A DNA stretch of 64,000 nucleotides. Source: Xanthomonas sp. AM6. Lineage in GTDB: Bacteria > Pseudomonadota > Gammaproteobacteria > Xanthomonadales > Xanthomonadaceae. Each line of letters opens with the position of its first letter. The first letter of the stretch is position 1. The translations under genes and the position numbers were made by a program. The stretch is taken from NCBI RefSeq assembly GCF_025665335.1, contig NZ_CP106869.1, positions 3,374,501 to 3,438,500 of the forward strand, in the 5' to 3' direction. Shown piece by piece: positions 9,130-17,631 of this stretch. A model generated the notes under the pieces. That model made no database searches, was not told the DNA's origin, and was given only the letters and a program-made list of their open reading frames with translations.

Positions 9130-9570
9130 CTAGGCCGCCTGGCCTTTACCGTTGAGTATCGTATAGATCTGTTCAGCTTGGCGGAGAATCTGACGGACCC
9201 GCTCTACCTGTGCCTTGGTCTCGTTCAGGCTTACGGCATCTTCGAGCTGATAGTCAACAATTTCACGATAATTCCGCGCTGCTTCGAGCGCCAGAACGAT
9301 CCGACCCTTGGTAATCTTGAGCTGAGCCAACTCTGGATGTACGGCGTCCGTGCGCCATTCCTGAATCCGGCGCTGAAGCTCTCGATGACCAACATGCTGG
9401 GCGTCGCGGTCACACTTGGCAGACTCCGGGAGCCGTTCAGCCAACGGGAGCAACGCGTGGAAGGCAGCATAATATGCCCGGCTGGCAGCTGCTCGCAGCT
9501 CTGTCTCGTTCGAATTAGACACCGCGAACTTCTTCGCGAAATCACGCAAATCCGTTGCCTCGATTGGCAT
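9130..9570 (-). CDS. HEPN-like domain protein
   Basis: This 146-residue all-helical protein carries ELRAAASRAYYAAFHALLPLAERL near the N-terminus, the hallmark helix of UPF0332/HEPN-type proteins. Near the C-terminus is ARNYREIVDYQLED, which resembles the RN...DY motif of that family in place of a strict Rx4-6H. Family members are often RNases in toxin-antitoxin or abortive-infection systems. It lies 11 bases downstream of the 278-residue gene, so the two form an operon. It is the last gene before the attachment core and has lower GC than the phage structural genes. Whether it keeps RNase activity is uncertain. Confidence 0.65.
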   Translation of the reverse strand: MPIEATDLRDFAKKFAVSNSNETELRAAASRAYYAAFHALLPLAERLPESAKCDRDAQHVGHRELQRRIQEWRTDAVHPELAQLKITKGRIVLALEAARNYREIVDYQLEDAVSLNETKAQVERVRQILRQAEQIYTILNGKGQAA

Positions 9571-9581
9571 CTATCAGTCCC

Positions 9582-10418
9582 CTACTGACATCCCGAGATA
9601 AGACCTATCGTAACTACTCCATCAGCTAGAAGCGCCGATTCCTGCTGGGCCAGATGGCCGTAGAGAGACCACTCAAGATCGGATGCCTCTTCAGCTTCGG
9701 CCTTCACAACGAAGTTCATCATCACAGAACTGGTCCCGTCATCCCTAGGAGACGACAAGCCGCGCACAGCTGAAGCGGGAGCGCCGCGACTACGCAGGAA
9801 GGAGTGAACCTCCCCTACCAGAACGGCCAAAGCCTCAGGATCCACGGAGTTTTGTTCAATCACGAAAGGCGCGGTCAGAAAGTGTTGCTTAGAAAGAATT
9901 GCCATCCCCCCTCCCTGTGATTCACCCTCGCGGTCCTCAGGGTACTCAAGCTCAGAAATCGATGTGTCGCCAATAGAATGGCCGGCAGCACTAAGTTCGT
10001 CGCGGATGCGCCCAGACTCACTCAGCCAACCGCAATAGCCCAGCGCTTGAGCGATATGAGCGCGCGCAGCAGGCGAAAGAGTCCCCTCATCTGCCACTAG
10101 ACCTTTGAAGACAGACATCAGTTTCAGAGGCTGACCACTGAATGCAAGCAGATGCAGGTAGCGAACCAGACGCTGCTCACTTCCACCGGTTGCTCGTAGG
10201 ACGCGATCGTACAGGGCATCGGCGCTACTGAGATCATTGTCCAGAACCGACACCATCGCCTTGACTTCTAACGCACCCAGCGCGTCACTGCGCGAGAGCT
10301 TCTCAGCTTCCGCGGCGAGGCGCTTTACATCGAACTCAGTCCAACGGCCCGAGTGAAGGAGCTCGTTCGCGCGATGGAGCAGATCTTTAAGAATCGTCCG
10401 CGGGACCGATTGGGCCAC
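9582..10418 (-). CDS. Unknown helical-repeat-like protein, operon partner of the HEPN-like gene
   Basis: This 278-residue protein has no recognised family. The first ~160 residues are helical and suggest TPR-like hairpins (LEVKAMVSVLDNDLSSADALYDRVLRA, HIAQALGYCGWLSESGRI). The last ~100 residues look alpha/beta (FLTAPFVIEQNSVDPEALAVLVGEVHSFL, SVMMNFVVKAEAEEASDLEWSLYGHLA). It is 11 bases upstream of the HEPN-like gene and presumably co-transcribed with it. It could be an antitoxin, sensor or second effector subunit; no nucleotidyltransferase (MNT) motif was found. Confidence 0.6.
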   Translation of the reverse strand: MAQSVPRTILKDLLHRANELLHSGRWTEFDVKRLAAEAEKLSRSDALGALEVKAMVSVLDNDLSSADALYDRVLRATGGSEQRLVRYLHLLAFSGQPLKLMSVFKGLVADEGTLSPAARAHIAQALGYCGWLSESGRIRDELSAAGHSIGDTSISELEYPEDREGESQGGGMAILSKQHFLTAPFVIEQNSVDPEALAVLVGEVHSFLRSRGAPASAVRGLSSPRDDGTSSVMMNFVVKAEAEEASDLEWSLYGHLAQQESALLADGVVTIGLISGCQ

Positions 10419-10440
10419 GACATCTCTCTTTCGTGAGGGT

Positions 10441-10463
10441 GTAAAGGCCGCTTCCTAGCGGCC
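10441..10463 (-). terminator. Terminator-like hairpin upstream of the HEPN operon
   Basis: On the minus strand GGCCGCT pairs with AGCGGCC around a 4-base loop and is followed by TTTAC. It probably ends the late transcript coming from the tail and SRAP genes. The U-tract is short. Confidence 0.55.
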
Positions 10464-10706
10464 GCCGGAATTATGCCCGGGCCGCCGGCAGATACAAGAG
10501 TCTAACGGCCTGGGACGCCCGAAACTTGAACGACAGGTCATCAGTCACGCATCGAGCCTGAACAACAACATGAACGGGCCATCAATTCAGGCTGGTCCAG
10601 CGCCGCAAAGCCCAAAACTAGACCCAGACTAGGTGTCATACAACCGGCGCCGGTGCGGCTTGCCAATTCTGTCTACCTAAGCGTCCAAAATGACCCGCAC
10701 CGTTTC

Positions 10707-11627
10707 TTACGCGGCAATCCTGTGCTCGTAGAACGGGTGCTGCTTGTCGTCAAAGATGGCGTAGAGCGCGGCCAGGTCGCCCGGGGTCGGGTTGAGCCAG
10801 GCGTCGATGTGCTCGGGCTTGATGTTGACGATCGTCCGGTCGTGGCCGGCGGCCGCCACTTCGGGCTCCGGCGCGTCCGTGATCGCCGCGAACGACAGCA
10901 GGTCCGGCTCCACGCCGGCCGGGTCGCGCCAGTGCGACCACAGGCACGCAACGAGCATCGGCTCGCCGGTGCGCGGCACGAACTCGATGCGCTGGTTCTT
11001 GCCGTCGGTCTCCACGTTCTCGTAGAAGCGGTCCGCCACGATCAGCCCGTGGCTGTAGCCGAACTGGCGGCGCCAGAAGCCCTCCAGGTTGTCCCGGCGG
11101 GCGTTGTAGGTGCCGGGGAACTTCCGGTCGTACAGCGCCGGCGTGCCGGCCGGGCGGCACTGGTAGCGCATCGGCTTGACGACGCGCTGGCCACCCTCGA
11201 CCACCAGCACCGGGCAATACACGCCTGGGAAGATGCGGTTGTCGTCCGCCCCGCGCACGCCCTTGAGCACGTCCAGCCGGCGCTGGGCCTGCGCGATCTT
11301 GTTGGTGCCGATGCGCACGTCCTCGCGCGCCTTCTTCGTTTCCTTGACCTGCAGCGCTCGCTCGGCGTCACCGACGCGCCGCTTCTGGTCGAAGATCTCC
11401 CGCGTCAGGGCATCGGCCTCGGCCGCGTCGGCCTCGCGGAGGTTCGCCTGCAGCTCCGGCGGCCCGATCTCCAGCAGCTCCCGGATCGTGGCGCGCGGCG
11501 CTTTCACCCGTCGCGGCCGCTCCTCCGGCGACCAGAAGGTGCGCACGTACTCGTCGATGTCCATGACGGCGCCGAAAGTGCGCTGGTACTTCTTGAACTC
11601 GGCGTACACCTGGGCGCTGTAGCACAT
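10707..11627 (-). CDS. SRAP-family (HMCES/YedK-like) abasic-site protein
   Basis: This 306-residue protein begins MCYSAQV, placing the catalytic Cys at position 2. It carries the conserved SRAP strands: ARRDNLEGFWRRQFGYSHGLIVADRFYEN with the active-site Glu, LVACLWSHW, SFAAITDAP, and GHDRTIVNIKPEHIDAWL with the His. Known members form a thiazolidine crosslink with abasic sites in single-stranded DNA. The stretch at about 60-115, rich in Lys/Glu/Ala/Arg, is an insertion relative to YedK and probably forms a helical arm. It sits at the distal end of the late operon as an accessory gene. Confidence 0.85.
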   Translation of the reverse strand: MCYSAQVYAEFKKYQRTFGAVMDIDEYVRTFWSPEERPRRVKAPRATIRELLEIGPPELQANLREADAAEADALTREIFDQKRRVGDAERALQVKETKKAREDVRIGTNKIAQAQRRLDVLKGVRGADDNRIFPGVYCPVLVVEGGQRVVKPMRYQCRPAGTPALYDRKFPGTYNARRDNLEGFWRRQFGYSHGLIVADRFYENVETDGKNQRIEFVPRTGEPMLVACLWSHWRDPAGVEPDLLSFAAITDAPEPEVAAAGHDRTIVNIKPEHIDAWLNPTPGDLAALYAIFDDKQHPFYEHRIAA

Positions 11628-11628
11628 G

Positions 11629-11856
11629 CTATTCGGCCAGCCTCGCCTTGATGGCGTCGACGATCGCGTGCATCCGCTCGGTCACGTGCTCGCAGTCCTC
11701 CTGCCGCGCAGCGTCCTCGATCACGTCGGCGTGGCCGGCGAACTCGGCCCAGAAATCGCCGTCGTCGGGGCACTGCTCCAGCATCGCGGGCACCTCGGCT
11801 TCGAGGGCGTCCAGCATCTTGTCCAGGTCGGCCCTGGTCTTGGCTTCGGTCTTCAT
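11629..11856 (-). CDS. Small acidic helical protein, paralogue of 11883-12107
   Basis: This 75-residue protein is unrecognised. Its pattern LDKMLDALEAEVPAMLEQCPDDGDFWAEFAG...ARQEDCEHVTERMHAI aligns with the neighbour's LDDFIDALAAELPELVDRC...AAQEDQEYVLRRIGAM, so the two look like tandem duplicates. It lies just upstream of the SRAP gene. Confidence 0.6.
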   Translation of the reverse strand: MKTEAKTRADLDKMLDALEAEVPAMLEQCPDDGDFWAEFAGHADVIEDAARQEDCEHVTERMHAIVDAIKARLAE

Positions 11857-11882
11857 AGGGCAATGCTAGCGCCGGCCTTTGT

Positions 11883-12107
11883 CTACGAGGGTGAACAAGA
11901 CCCTGAATGGCTTGGCGGCCGCATCGCGCCTATGCGCCGCAGCACGTATTCCTGGTCCTCCTGGGCGGCCGACGCGACTATCGATGCCTGCCCTTCCGCC
12001 AGCACGGCAAGGAACGTGGCCTCCGAGTCGCAGCGATCGACCAGTTCGGGCAGCTCGGCCGCCAGCGCGTCGATGAAGTCGTCCAGCTCGGAGCGTTTCA
12101 GGTACAT
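11883..12107 (-). CDS. Small acidic helical protein, paralogue of 11629-11856
   Basis: This 74-residue protein is unrecognised and resembles the downstream 75-residue protein over about 55 residues. It differs at the C-terminus (MRPPSHSGSCSPS). Confidence 0.55.
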   Translation of the reverse strand: MYLKRSELDDFIDALAAELPELVDRCDSEATFLAVLAEGQASIVASAAQEDQEYVLRRIGAMRPPSHSGSCSPS

Positions 12108-12145
12108 GCGCCGAGGCTGCCGATGCGGCCGTAGCGGGCGTGTGA

Positions 12146-12475
12146 TCAGCCACGCAGCTGCCTGGCGAGCCGCCTTTCTGCCCGCGTGGGCTGCACCCCG
12201 GCCAGCTTCTTCCTCGCGCCGGTCGCGACCTCCCAGCGCAGCCGCTCAGCGTGGGCGCTGGCCCAACGATCGACAGAGCGCATCGCCGCGCTGCGGCTGC
12301 GGAAGTAGGCGTGCGGGTAGGAGATCGTGTTCTCGTCGTGCCGATTCACATTTGCGATCCACCGCCCGCGGATAGCGGTCTGGCTCACGCCCGCGACGAT
12401 CTTGCCCGCGCACTTCAGCCAGTCCTGGCCCCAGCGGTTCGTTGGATCCCATGCGAAGTCGTCAGGCAGCTCCAT
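12146..12475 (-). CDS. Hypothetical phage protein
   Basis: This 109-residue basic protein has no recognised domain (WDPTNRWGQDWLKCAGKIVAGVSQTAIRGRWIANVNRHDENTISYPHAYFRSRSAAMRSVDRW). The central part resembles a small phage AP2/integrase-type beta-sheet plus helix (RWIANVNRH...SYPHAYFRSRSAAMRSVDRW), but this is weak. It lies downstream of the tail genes in the same orientation. Confidence 0.5.
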   Translation of the reverse strand: MELPDDFAWDPTNRWGQDWLKCAGKIVAGVSQTAIRGRWIANVNRHDENTISYPHAYFRSRSAAMRSVDRWASAHAERLRWEVATGARKKLAGVQPTRAERRLARQLRG

Positions 12476-12672
12476 GCTGGCATGCTACCGGCGACGGTCT
12501 CAACGGCCGAGACGGGCGGCTGAAGGTTTCAGGAGCCGGCCCGGCGCTGCTCAGGCGCCACGCGGGTTGAGCGGCCACCTTGGCCCCGCGTCCGGCATGG
12601 CCAGGATCGCATCGGCGCCGGGCCACAGCTATCAGCGCCTTCCGTGCCGCGATGTGGGAATTCTCCTACCGC

Positions 12673-13212
12673 CTACGGGACCGGGAACACCCGGGCTTGG
12701 TACGTTCCAGCGTCCCAGCCTGTCTGGCCGGTTACCGCCTTCAGGTCGGTCCAAGTCGCGTTGTCGTTCGATCCCTGCAGCACGAAATCGCGCGGGAACC
12801 TCCCGGCCACGCCTACTTCATCCGGGGCTCGAATGATCACGAACTCTCTGACCTCCACCGCGTTGCCTGCGCCGAAATCGTACTTGAGCCACTGCGGCAG
12901 CGACGCCCCGGTGTTCGTGTACCAGCTGTTCCCGCCCGAGTAGATTTGGTCGAACGCCTCAGCTGGGGTGTTGTCGGGGAAGAATGACGAGGCCGTTGCG
13001 GCGCCAGCCGCTGCATCAGCTGGGTTCGTCAACTCGTCCTCCGGCGGCGCTGGATAGTTGGAGCCCCCGGGCACAGAGCGCAGGATCAGCTCATTGAGCC
13101 CGGTGTAGTCGCCGAACGCGCCCCCGTTGTTGGCGGTGATGTACAGCCGGATGTAGCGAAATGCCGCTGGCTGCTCGACCGCGGCGCTGCCGGCAGTAAT
13201 GCCGGGAATCAC
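12673..13212 (-). CDS. F5/8 type C (discoidin)-like distal tail protein
   Basis: This 179-residue protein starts at a GTG overlapping the preceding stop (GTGA). The sequence FRYIRLYITANNGGAFGDYTGLNELIL, followed by ASSFFPDNTPAEAFDQ...SWYTNTGASLPQWLKYDFG...VEVREFVIIRAPDEVGVAGRFPRDFVLQGSNDNATWTDL, is a discoidin-type jelly roll that commonly binds carbohydrates. As the last tail gene it is the best candidate for a receptor- or glycan-binding tip. Confidence 0.75.
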   Translation of the reverse strand: MIPGITAGSAAVEQPAAFRYIRLYITANNGGAFGDYTGLNELILRSVPGGSNYPAPPEDELTNPADAAAGAATASSFFPDNTPAEAFDQIYSGGNSWYTNTGASLPQWLKYDFGAGNAVEVREFVIIRAPDEVGVAGRFPRDFVLQGSNDNATWTDLKAVTGQTGWDAGTYQARVFPVP

Positions 13213-13970
13213 GCCGGCACCGTCGCGCCGAGGACGTCCCACTCGTCCGCCGCCGCCCTCTTCAAGGTGACCGTTCCGCCCTGCGGGATCGCGAGCGTCC
13301 CGCCGGCCGGGGCATTGAGCGTCACGCCTGCGCCGGCCGTCAGCGTCGCAACGCCGGCACCCACGTTCCGCAGGTGCGCTTCCGCGCTCGCTGGCATGGG
13401 CTCGGTGGCGTCGGGCTGGACGGTCCATGACTTGGCCGATGCGCTGGTGAGCCTCGTGTACGCGCCGACGTCGCCGGCCACCATGTCGTGAGCCGTGCCT
13501 GCGAACGTCGCGACCGGCGCGAACGCCGAGGAAGGCGCGGCCGCGATCTCGTCGATCGCGCCTTGAACGTCGGTCGCAGTCAGCCCCGACGTGCTGTTGT
13601 CGTAGGTCACGTCCGCCGCAGCGGGCACGCCACCACCGCCCCCGAGTGGCTCATACGCGGTGCCGTTGAAGGCATACAGGGCGCCGGCCAAGTTGATCGT
13701 AATGCCGGCAACCGGCGCATAGGCGTACCAGGTGCCGCCGCGGAACAGCGCGAGGTCGTTCGGATCGAAGCTGGCCCACTGTGCACCGGTGGCACCGGCC
13801 GGGATCACGTAGATGTCCCCGTCGTCAGGCGTAGCAGGCTGCGCTGCCACGTCGGCGGCGATCACCAGCCCATTGAGGATTTCCCATCTCAGGGCATTGT
13901 CGTTCGCGGGAATGCTGTTCTGGTTCGTGCCGGATTCCCAGACTTCGAACGGGAGGATCGGGGTGCTCAT
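13209..13970 (-). CDS. DUF2793-like tail protein
   Basis: This 253-residue protein has an N-terminal part (ILPFEVWESGTNQNSIPANDNALRWEILNGLVI...DDGDIYVIPAGATGAQWASFDPNDLALFRGGTWYAYAP) that matches the DUF2793 pattern found in phage and gene-transfer-agent tail fibres. The rest is low-complexity beta sequence (VQGAIDEIAAAPSS...). It starts 4 bases inside the end of the tail-tip gene and overlaps the discoidin gene. Confidence 0.75.
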   Translation of the reverse strand: MSTPILPFEVWESGTNQNSIPANDNALRWEILNGLVIAADVAAQPATPDDGDIYVIPAGATGAQWASFDPNDLALFRGGTWYAYAPVAGITINLAGALYAFNGTAYEPLGGGGGVPAAADVTYDNSTSGLTATDVQGAIDEIAAAPSSAFAPVATFAGTAHDMVAGDVGAYTRLTSASAKSWTVQPDATEPMPASAEAHLRNVGAGVATLTAGAGVTLNAPAGGTLAIPQGGTVTLKRAAADEWDVLGATVPA

Positions 13971-16900
13971 ATGGTCTCCGAGACTGCCGGGCCAGGCCCG
14001 GTGATGCGGTTGATTGCCGACACGCTGACGACGACGGAGGGACCGAGGCTGCTGGCGTCGATGGTGATGGTCTGGCTGGTGGTGTCCTGGGTGATGGGCG
14101 GCAACGCGCCGTCATCGGCGGTGACGCGGAAGCCCTGGAAGTTGATCGAGGCGATCGGGTTGGCCTCGGTGCCAAAGCGGTGCCGCGCCGCCCAGGTCGC
14201 AGTGATCGACCCGCCGCTGCGAGACACACGAAGCGACGCCACCGGCCACTCTCGCTGCGACTGTGCAGTCACGACGTGCGACTGTTGTTCGGCCGACTCC
14301 GGGCTTTCGCTGCTCGATACGGCGCGATCCACGACGGTCTGTCCGATCAAGCCGCTGGTCACGTTGATGAGCTTCACGCCGGACAGCAGGACGAATCGCG
14401 CACCGACCGCGTGCACACTCGGCCCGGTGTTGAGGCGGCCGCGTAGTAGGTCCGACAGAACCCAGTTGCCGGCGCCGTCCTCCTCCACGTCCTTGTACTG
14501 GAGGATCTCCCAGCCGCCGCCGGCCTTCTCCAGTGCAAACGCCCCGCCCTCGCTCAAGAAGCTGGATTCGGACAGGTCTTCCAGCACATCGCTCGGGTTG
14601 GTCAGCGCGACCACAACGCGGTTCGTGCGGTCCCGGTAGAACTCGCTGGCTGCCGGCACCTCCTGCAGCAGGGTGCCCATGACGGTGCCGCTGGCGTCCT
14701 GCAGGACGGAGCCGAAGGTGCTGCCACCGTCCAGGCTTCGCTGCAGGGTTGCGCCATACCACGCATCGCTGATGCCGGACATCGCCGCGTACTCGACCGG
14801 GTTCGCCAGATCGTTGATGTCCACCAGCGCAGGGATGTCCAGTATCGCGAGTTGCGTTGCCCCCACGATGCTGCTCGGCGGGGGCGTGGGCTCGGGCAGC
14901 GGCACGCCGGTGACGTTCGCGGTGTACGCGCTCTGGCGGTCGTGCCTGCAGGTCAGCTTGATCTCCCCGGCCGCATGTTCATGCTTCTCGATGCGCAGTC
15001 GGAAGACGCTGCCGCGCAGTGCCAGGCCGATGTTGTCCGCGGCGACCAGATCAAGGTGCTTGTCAGAGATCGAAAACGGCAGCTCTCCCTCCTGGTCGGT
15101 CCATGCAACCTTGTGCAGCTTCACGACGGTCTGCTGCGCCTCAGTGGAATCCATCACCACCGGCACCGACACAGAAGTTTCGCCCGTCACGCGAACGTCC
15201 CTGCTGCTGCGAGCGCTTGTCGCCTTCGCAGTCTCGTAGCCGCTGATGGCGTTCTGGTACTCCAGGTGCAGCTTCGCCGGGAACTCGCGCGCGTCCTCTC
15301 GCGTCGATGTTTCGGGCTCGTCGATCAAGTCGTCGAAGGTGAGTGTGCGAACAACCGGCTTGCCCCGCTTCGGGAAGTGGATGACCTTGTCGTACTCGCT
15401 CGCATCGAAGAAGTACGGGGCACGCAGAGCATTGATCGCCGAGGCGCCCGTGTAACCTCCGGCCAGGACGAACCCCGCGACTGGGTCGGTCAGCTCGGAC
15501 ACGTCATAGTCGCTATCGTTCAGCCCACATCGATCGATAATGTCGGCGACGATGGCCGACAGCGTGTCGGGCACCGCGGTGCCGCTGCCCACGCTCAGAC
15601 CGTCGTTGAGTGCCATGTAGCGCTGGTTGCCGCTGCCGACTTCGGAGATGAGCGTCAGCCTCTCCATCAGGTTGGTTCTGTAGACGCTGACGCCCAGGCC
15701 TGTCGGAGCCACAAGCAAATATCGTCGATCGAACGACAGCGCCGCGGAGAATATCCCCTCTGCAGGCTGCGCCGGGTCTGGATAGCGGTCCAGGACGTAC
15801 GTTCCCTCCCCCGTTTGCAGGAGGCGGAACACCGTGATGTAGGGCGCGTCAGCGCTCGTGAAATAGAAGAAATCCAGGAACCCCGACCAGTATGCCCCGC
15901 GGCTCGCCGCCACACCGAGCAGGGTGAGGTCTTGGAAGAACAGATAGGGCATCGGGTTGGCGGCCTCGACGTTGAAGATGAAGATGTTCGCGCCATTGGT
16001 GTGGCAAATCATCCCGCCGTCGGGACGCCACTCCACCAGCCCACCGTTCTCCCCGGACGAATAGACCGCCACCGACTGCCGCAGCAGCAGTACGTCGCCC
16101 GGCACCGGCCTGATCAGGAAGATCTTGACCGGCACTTCTCCGGTCACCGAACACCCGATGCGAAGGTTGTTCGTCGGGCAGAAGCGGATGTGGTCCACGT
16201 TCGTTTCCGCACCGACCGAGGGGGACGCGAAGAACTCCAGGCCGCTCTCTGTGACGCGGTAGACCATGAGCTTCCGCGTCCCTCGATTGCCCACGGCCAT
16301 CCACTTCTGATCCGGCGAAAACGCCACGGTGTCGCATGTCCCGTCGGGCACGAGGCCCGTGATCGTGACCGGTAGAAAAGTCTCCGAGACGCGATCGAAG
16401 CGGTACACGCGCAGGTACGGAGCGTTGAACCAGCAGCTCGCCGTCAGCGTTCCGTCCGGCGACACGGCCAGCGGCTTGGCCGATGGATTGACGGTGAGGA
16501 AGGTGGTCGACGGCTGCTGGTTCAAGTCGTCGTAGGTGCCGGTGAAGTAGGCCTCCGAGGTCACTACCTTGGGAGACCATGTGATGTCGGCATCCCGCGC
16601 CACCACCTCGAACCGGTATTGCGGGATGCTGCCGCGGCGGTCGGTCAGATCCGCCTTCGGGAAGACGATGTACGCGCTGCCGCGGTAGGCCGGCGCGTTG
16701 CCGATGCCGAGTACCGACTCGATCTCGGAGTCCGACATCTGGTCCTCGCTGCCCAGGTGCAGCACGAAGCGGCTCGCGAACTTCGTGCTGTCCTCCGGGA
16801 TCGTCGACCCCTCGCGCACGTCATAGACCAGCTTCTCGTCCTCCCAGATGCGCAGGATGCCGCTGATCGGCCCCTCGCAGATCCGGATGGCGAACGACTG

Positions 16901-17200
16901 GAACAACCGCTCGTATTCGGTGACGGGGCCACCGCCTTTCGCGGCCTGCTCCCGCTCCTTCCGAATGCTCTTTGGGCCGGTCCAGATCAGATTGCCGGCG
17001 ACAGCCGCGGTGCCGTACACGATCGCACGGTAGGCGCCCTCGGCGGAGGTCTGGATTGCGGTGTCGCCGATCTTCGGCCCCTGCACTACCAGGGGATCGA
17101 CGACATTCGCGATCGTAGCTCCAACAGCGTAGCCGAGCGCAGGGTTGCCAAAGTAGGCGCCAACGACGGCTCCCACGATAGGAAGAACTTGACGTGCCAT
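13967..17200 (-). CDS. Tail tip protein with an inserted beta-propeller
   Basis: This 1077-residue protein is translated from the ATG at 17200 (TGATG overlap with the NlpC/P60 gene). The N-terminal hydrophobic Gly/Ala stretch (1-45) and YERLFQSFAIRICEGPISGILRIWEDEKLVYD are typical of tip attachment proteins. Residues about 225-525 are a separate repeat domain with LAVSPDGTLTASCW, VAFSPDQKWMAVGNRGTRKLMVYRV, VEWRPDGGMICHTNGANIFIFNV and LSFDRRYLLVAPTGLGVSVYR, which read as beta-propeller blades. After it the phage fold resumes (LSAIVADIIDRCGL...) and ends in fibronectin-like modules. It probably contacts the host surface. Confidence 0.8.
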   Translation of the reverse strand: MARQVLPIVGAVVGAYFGNPALGYAVGATIANVVDPLVVQGPKIGDTAIQTSAEGAYRAIVYGTAAVAGNLIWTGPKSIRKEREQAAKGGGPVTEYERLFQSFAIRICEGPISGILRIWEDEKLVYDVREGSTIPEDSTKFASRFVLHLGSEDQMSDSEIESVLGIGNAPAYRGSAYIVFPKADLTDRRGSIPQYRFEVVARDADITWSPKVVTSEAYFTGTYDDLNQQPSTTFLTVNPSAKPLAVSPDGTLTASCWFNAPYLRVYRFDRVSETFLPVTITGLVPDGTCDTVAFSPDQKWMAVGNRGTRKLMVYRVTESGLEFFASPSVGAETNVDHIRFCPTNNLRIGCSVTGEVPVKIFLIRPVPGDVLLLRQSVAVYSSGENGGLVEWRPDGGMICHTNGANIFIFNVEAANPMPYLFFQDLTLLGVAASRGAYWSGFLDFFYFTSADAPYITVFRLLQTGEGTYVLDRYPDPAQPAEGIFSAALSFDRRYLLVAPTGLGVSVYRTNLMERLTLISEVGSGNQRYMALNDGLSVGSGTAVPDTLSAIVADIIDRCGLNDSDYDVSELTDPVAGFVLAGGYTGASAINALRAPYFFDASEYDKVIHFPKRGKPVVRTLTFDDLIDEPETSTREDAREFPAKLHLEYQNAISGYETAKATSARSSRDVRVTGETSVSVPVVMDSTEAQQTVVKLHKVAWTDQEGELPFSISDKHLDLVAADNIGLALRGSVFRLRIEKHEHAAGEIKLTCRHDRQSAYTANVTGVPLPEPTPPPSSIVGATQLAILDIPALVDINDLANPVEYAAMSGISDAWYGATLQRSLDGGSTFGSVLQDASGTVMGTLLQEVPAASEFYRDRTNRVVVALTNPSDVLEDLSESSFLSEGGAFALEKAGGGWEILQYKDVEEDGAGNWVLSDLLRGRLNTGPSVHAVGARFVLLSGVKLINVTSGLIGQTVVDRAVSSSESPESAEQQSHVVTAQSQREWPVASLRVSRSGGSITATWAARHRFGTEANPIASINFQGFRVTADDGALPPITQDTTSQTITIDASSLGPSVVVSVSAINRITGPGPAVSETI

Positions 17201-17631
17201 CAGGCGATCCGGAAGACGTGGGTGATGCGGAACAGCCACAGCGCGTCAAGGCGCTGCTCGACTACCAGACCCCGTTGGGTGGCGTCCGCGTTTGCGTGGA
17301 TGATGCTCAGGCCGCCCAGTGGGTGGTCAGCGACGATGGCGACGTGGTGTGGGTTGACGTCGAAGCGCAGCAACAGCACGTCGCCCGCCCGCAGGAACTC
17401 GGCCGGCACCGCCCCGACCGCGACCGGCGGCCCGAACGCGCGCGTGGCCGCTTCCACGAGCCCATCGTTGAACGGCTCGCGGCCGTAGTGGCGCTGATCC
17501 TGAATCGGCTTGCCGATGTCTCTGCAGGCCAGGACCAACAGGCCGGCGCAGTCCAGGCCGCGGCGAGACCGCCCGCGGTGGCGGAACGGCACGTGCAGGT
17601 AGGCGCGCGCGGCCGCAACAAGCGCGGTCAT
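17200..17631 (-). CDS. NlpC/P60 family tail peptidase
   Basis: This 143-residue protein starts at ATG 17631, overlapping the DUF2163 gene (ATGA). YLHVPFRHRGRSRRGLDCAGLLVLAC places the catalytic Cys at 28, and HHVAIVADHPLGGLSIIHAN supplies the His. This is the small tail-tip cell-wall hydrolase of siphophages and GTAs, used to open peptidoglycan during DNA entry. It is followed directly by the tip protein gene, the usual order. Confidence 0.88.
   Translation of the reverse strand: MTALVAAARAYLHVPFRHRGRSRRGLDCAGLLVLACRDIGKPIQDQRHYGREPFNDGLVEAATRAFGPPVAVGAVPAEFLRAGDVLLLRFDVNPHHVAIVADHPLGGLSIIHANADATQRGLVVEQRLDALWLFRITHVFRIA

Noticed and set aside
10470-10502. Possible minus-strand promoter (TTGTAT, 16-base spacer, CATAAT) for the HEPN operon
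   Set aside because: The predicted start falls directly at the terminator hairpin 10441-10463 and the -35 is weak, so I do not list it as a feature.
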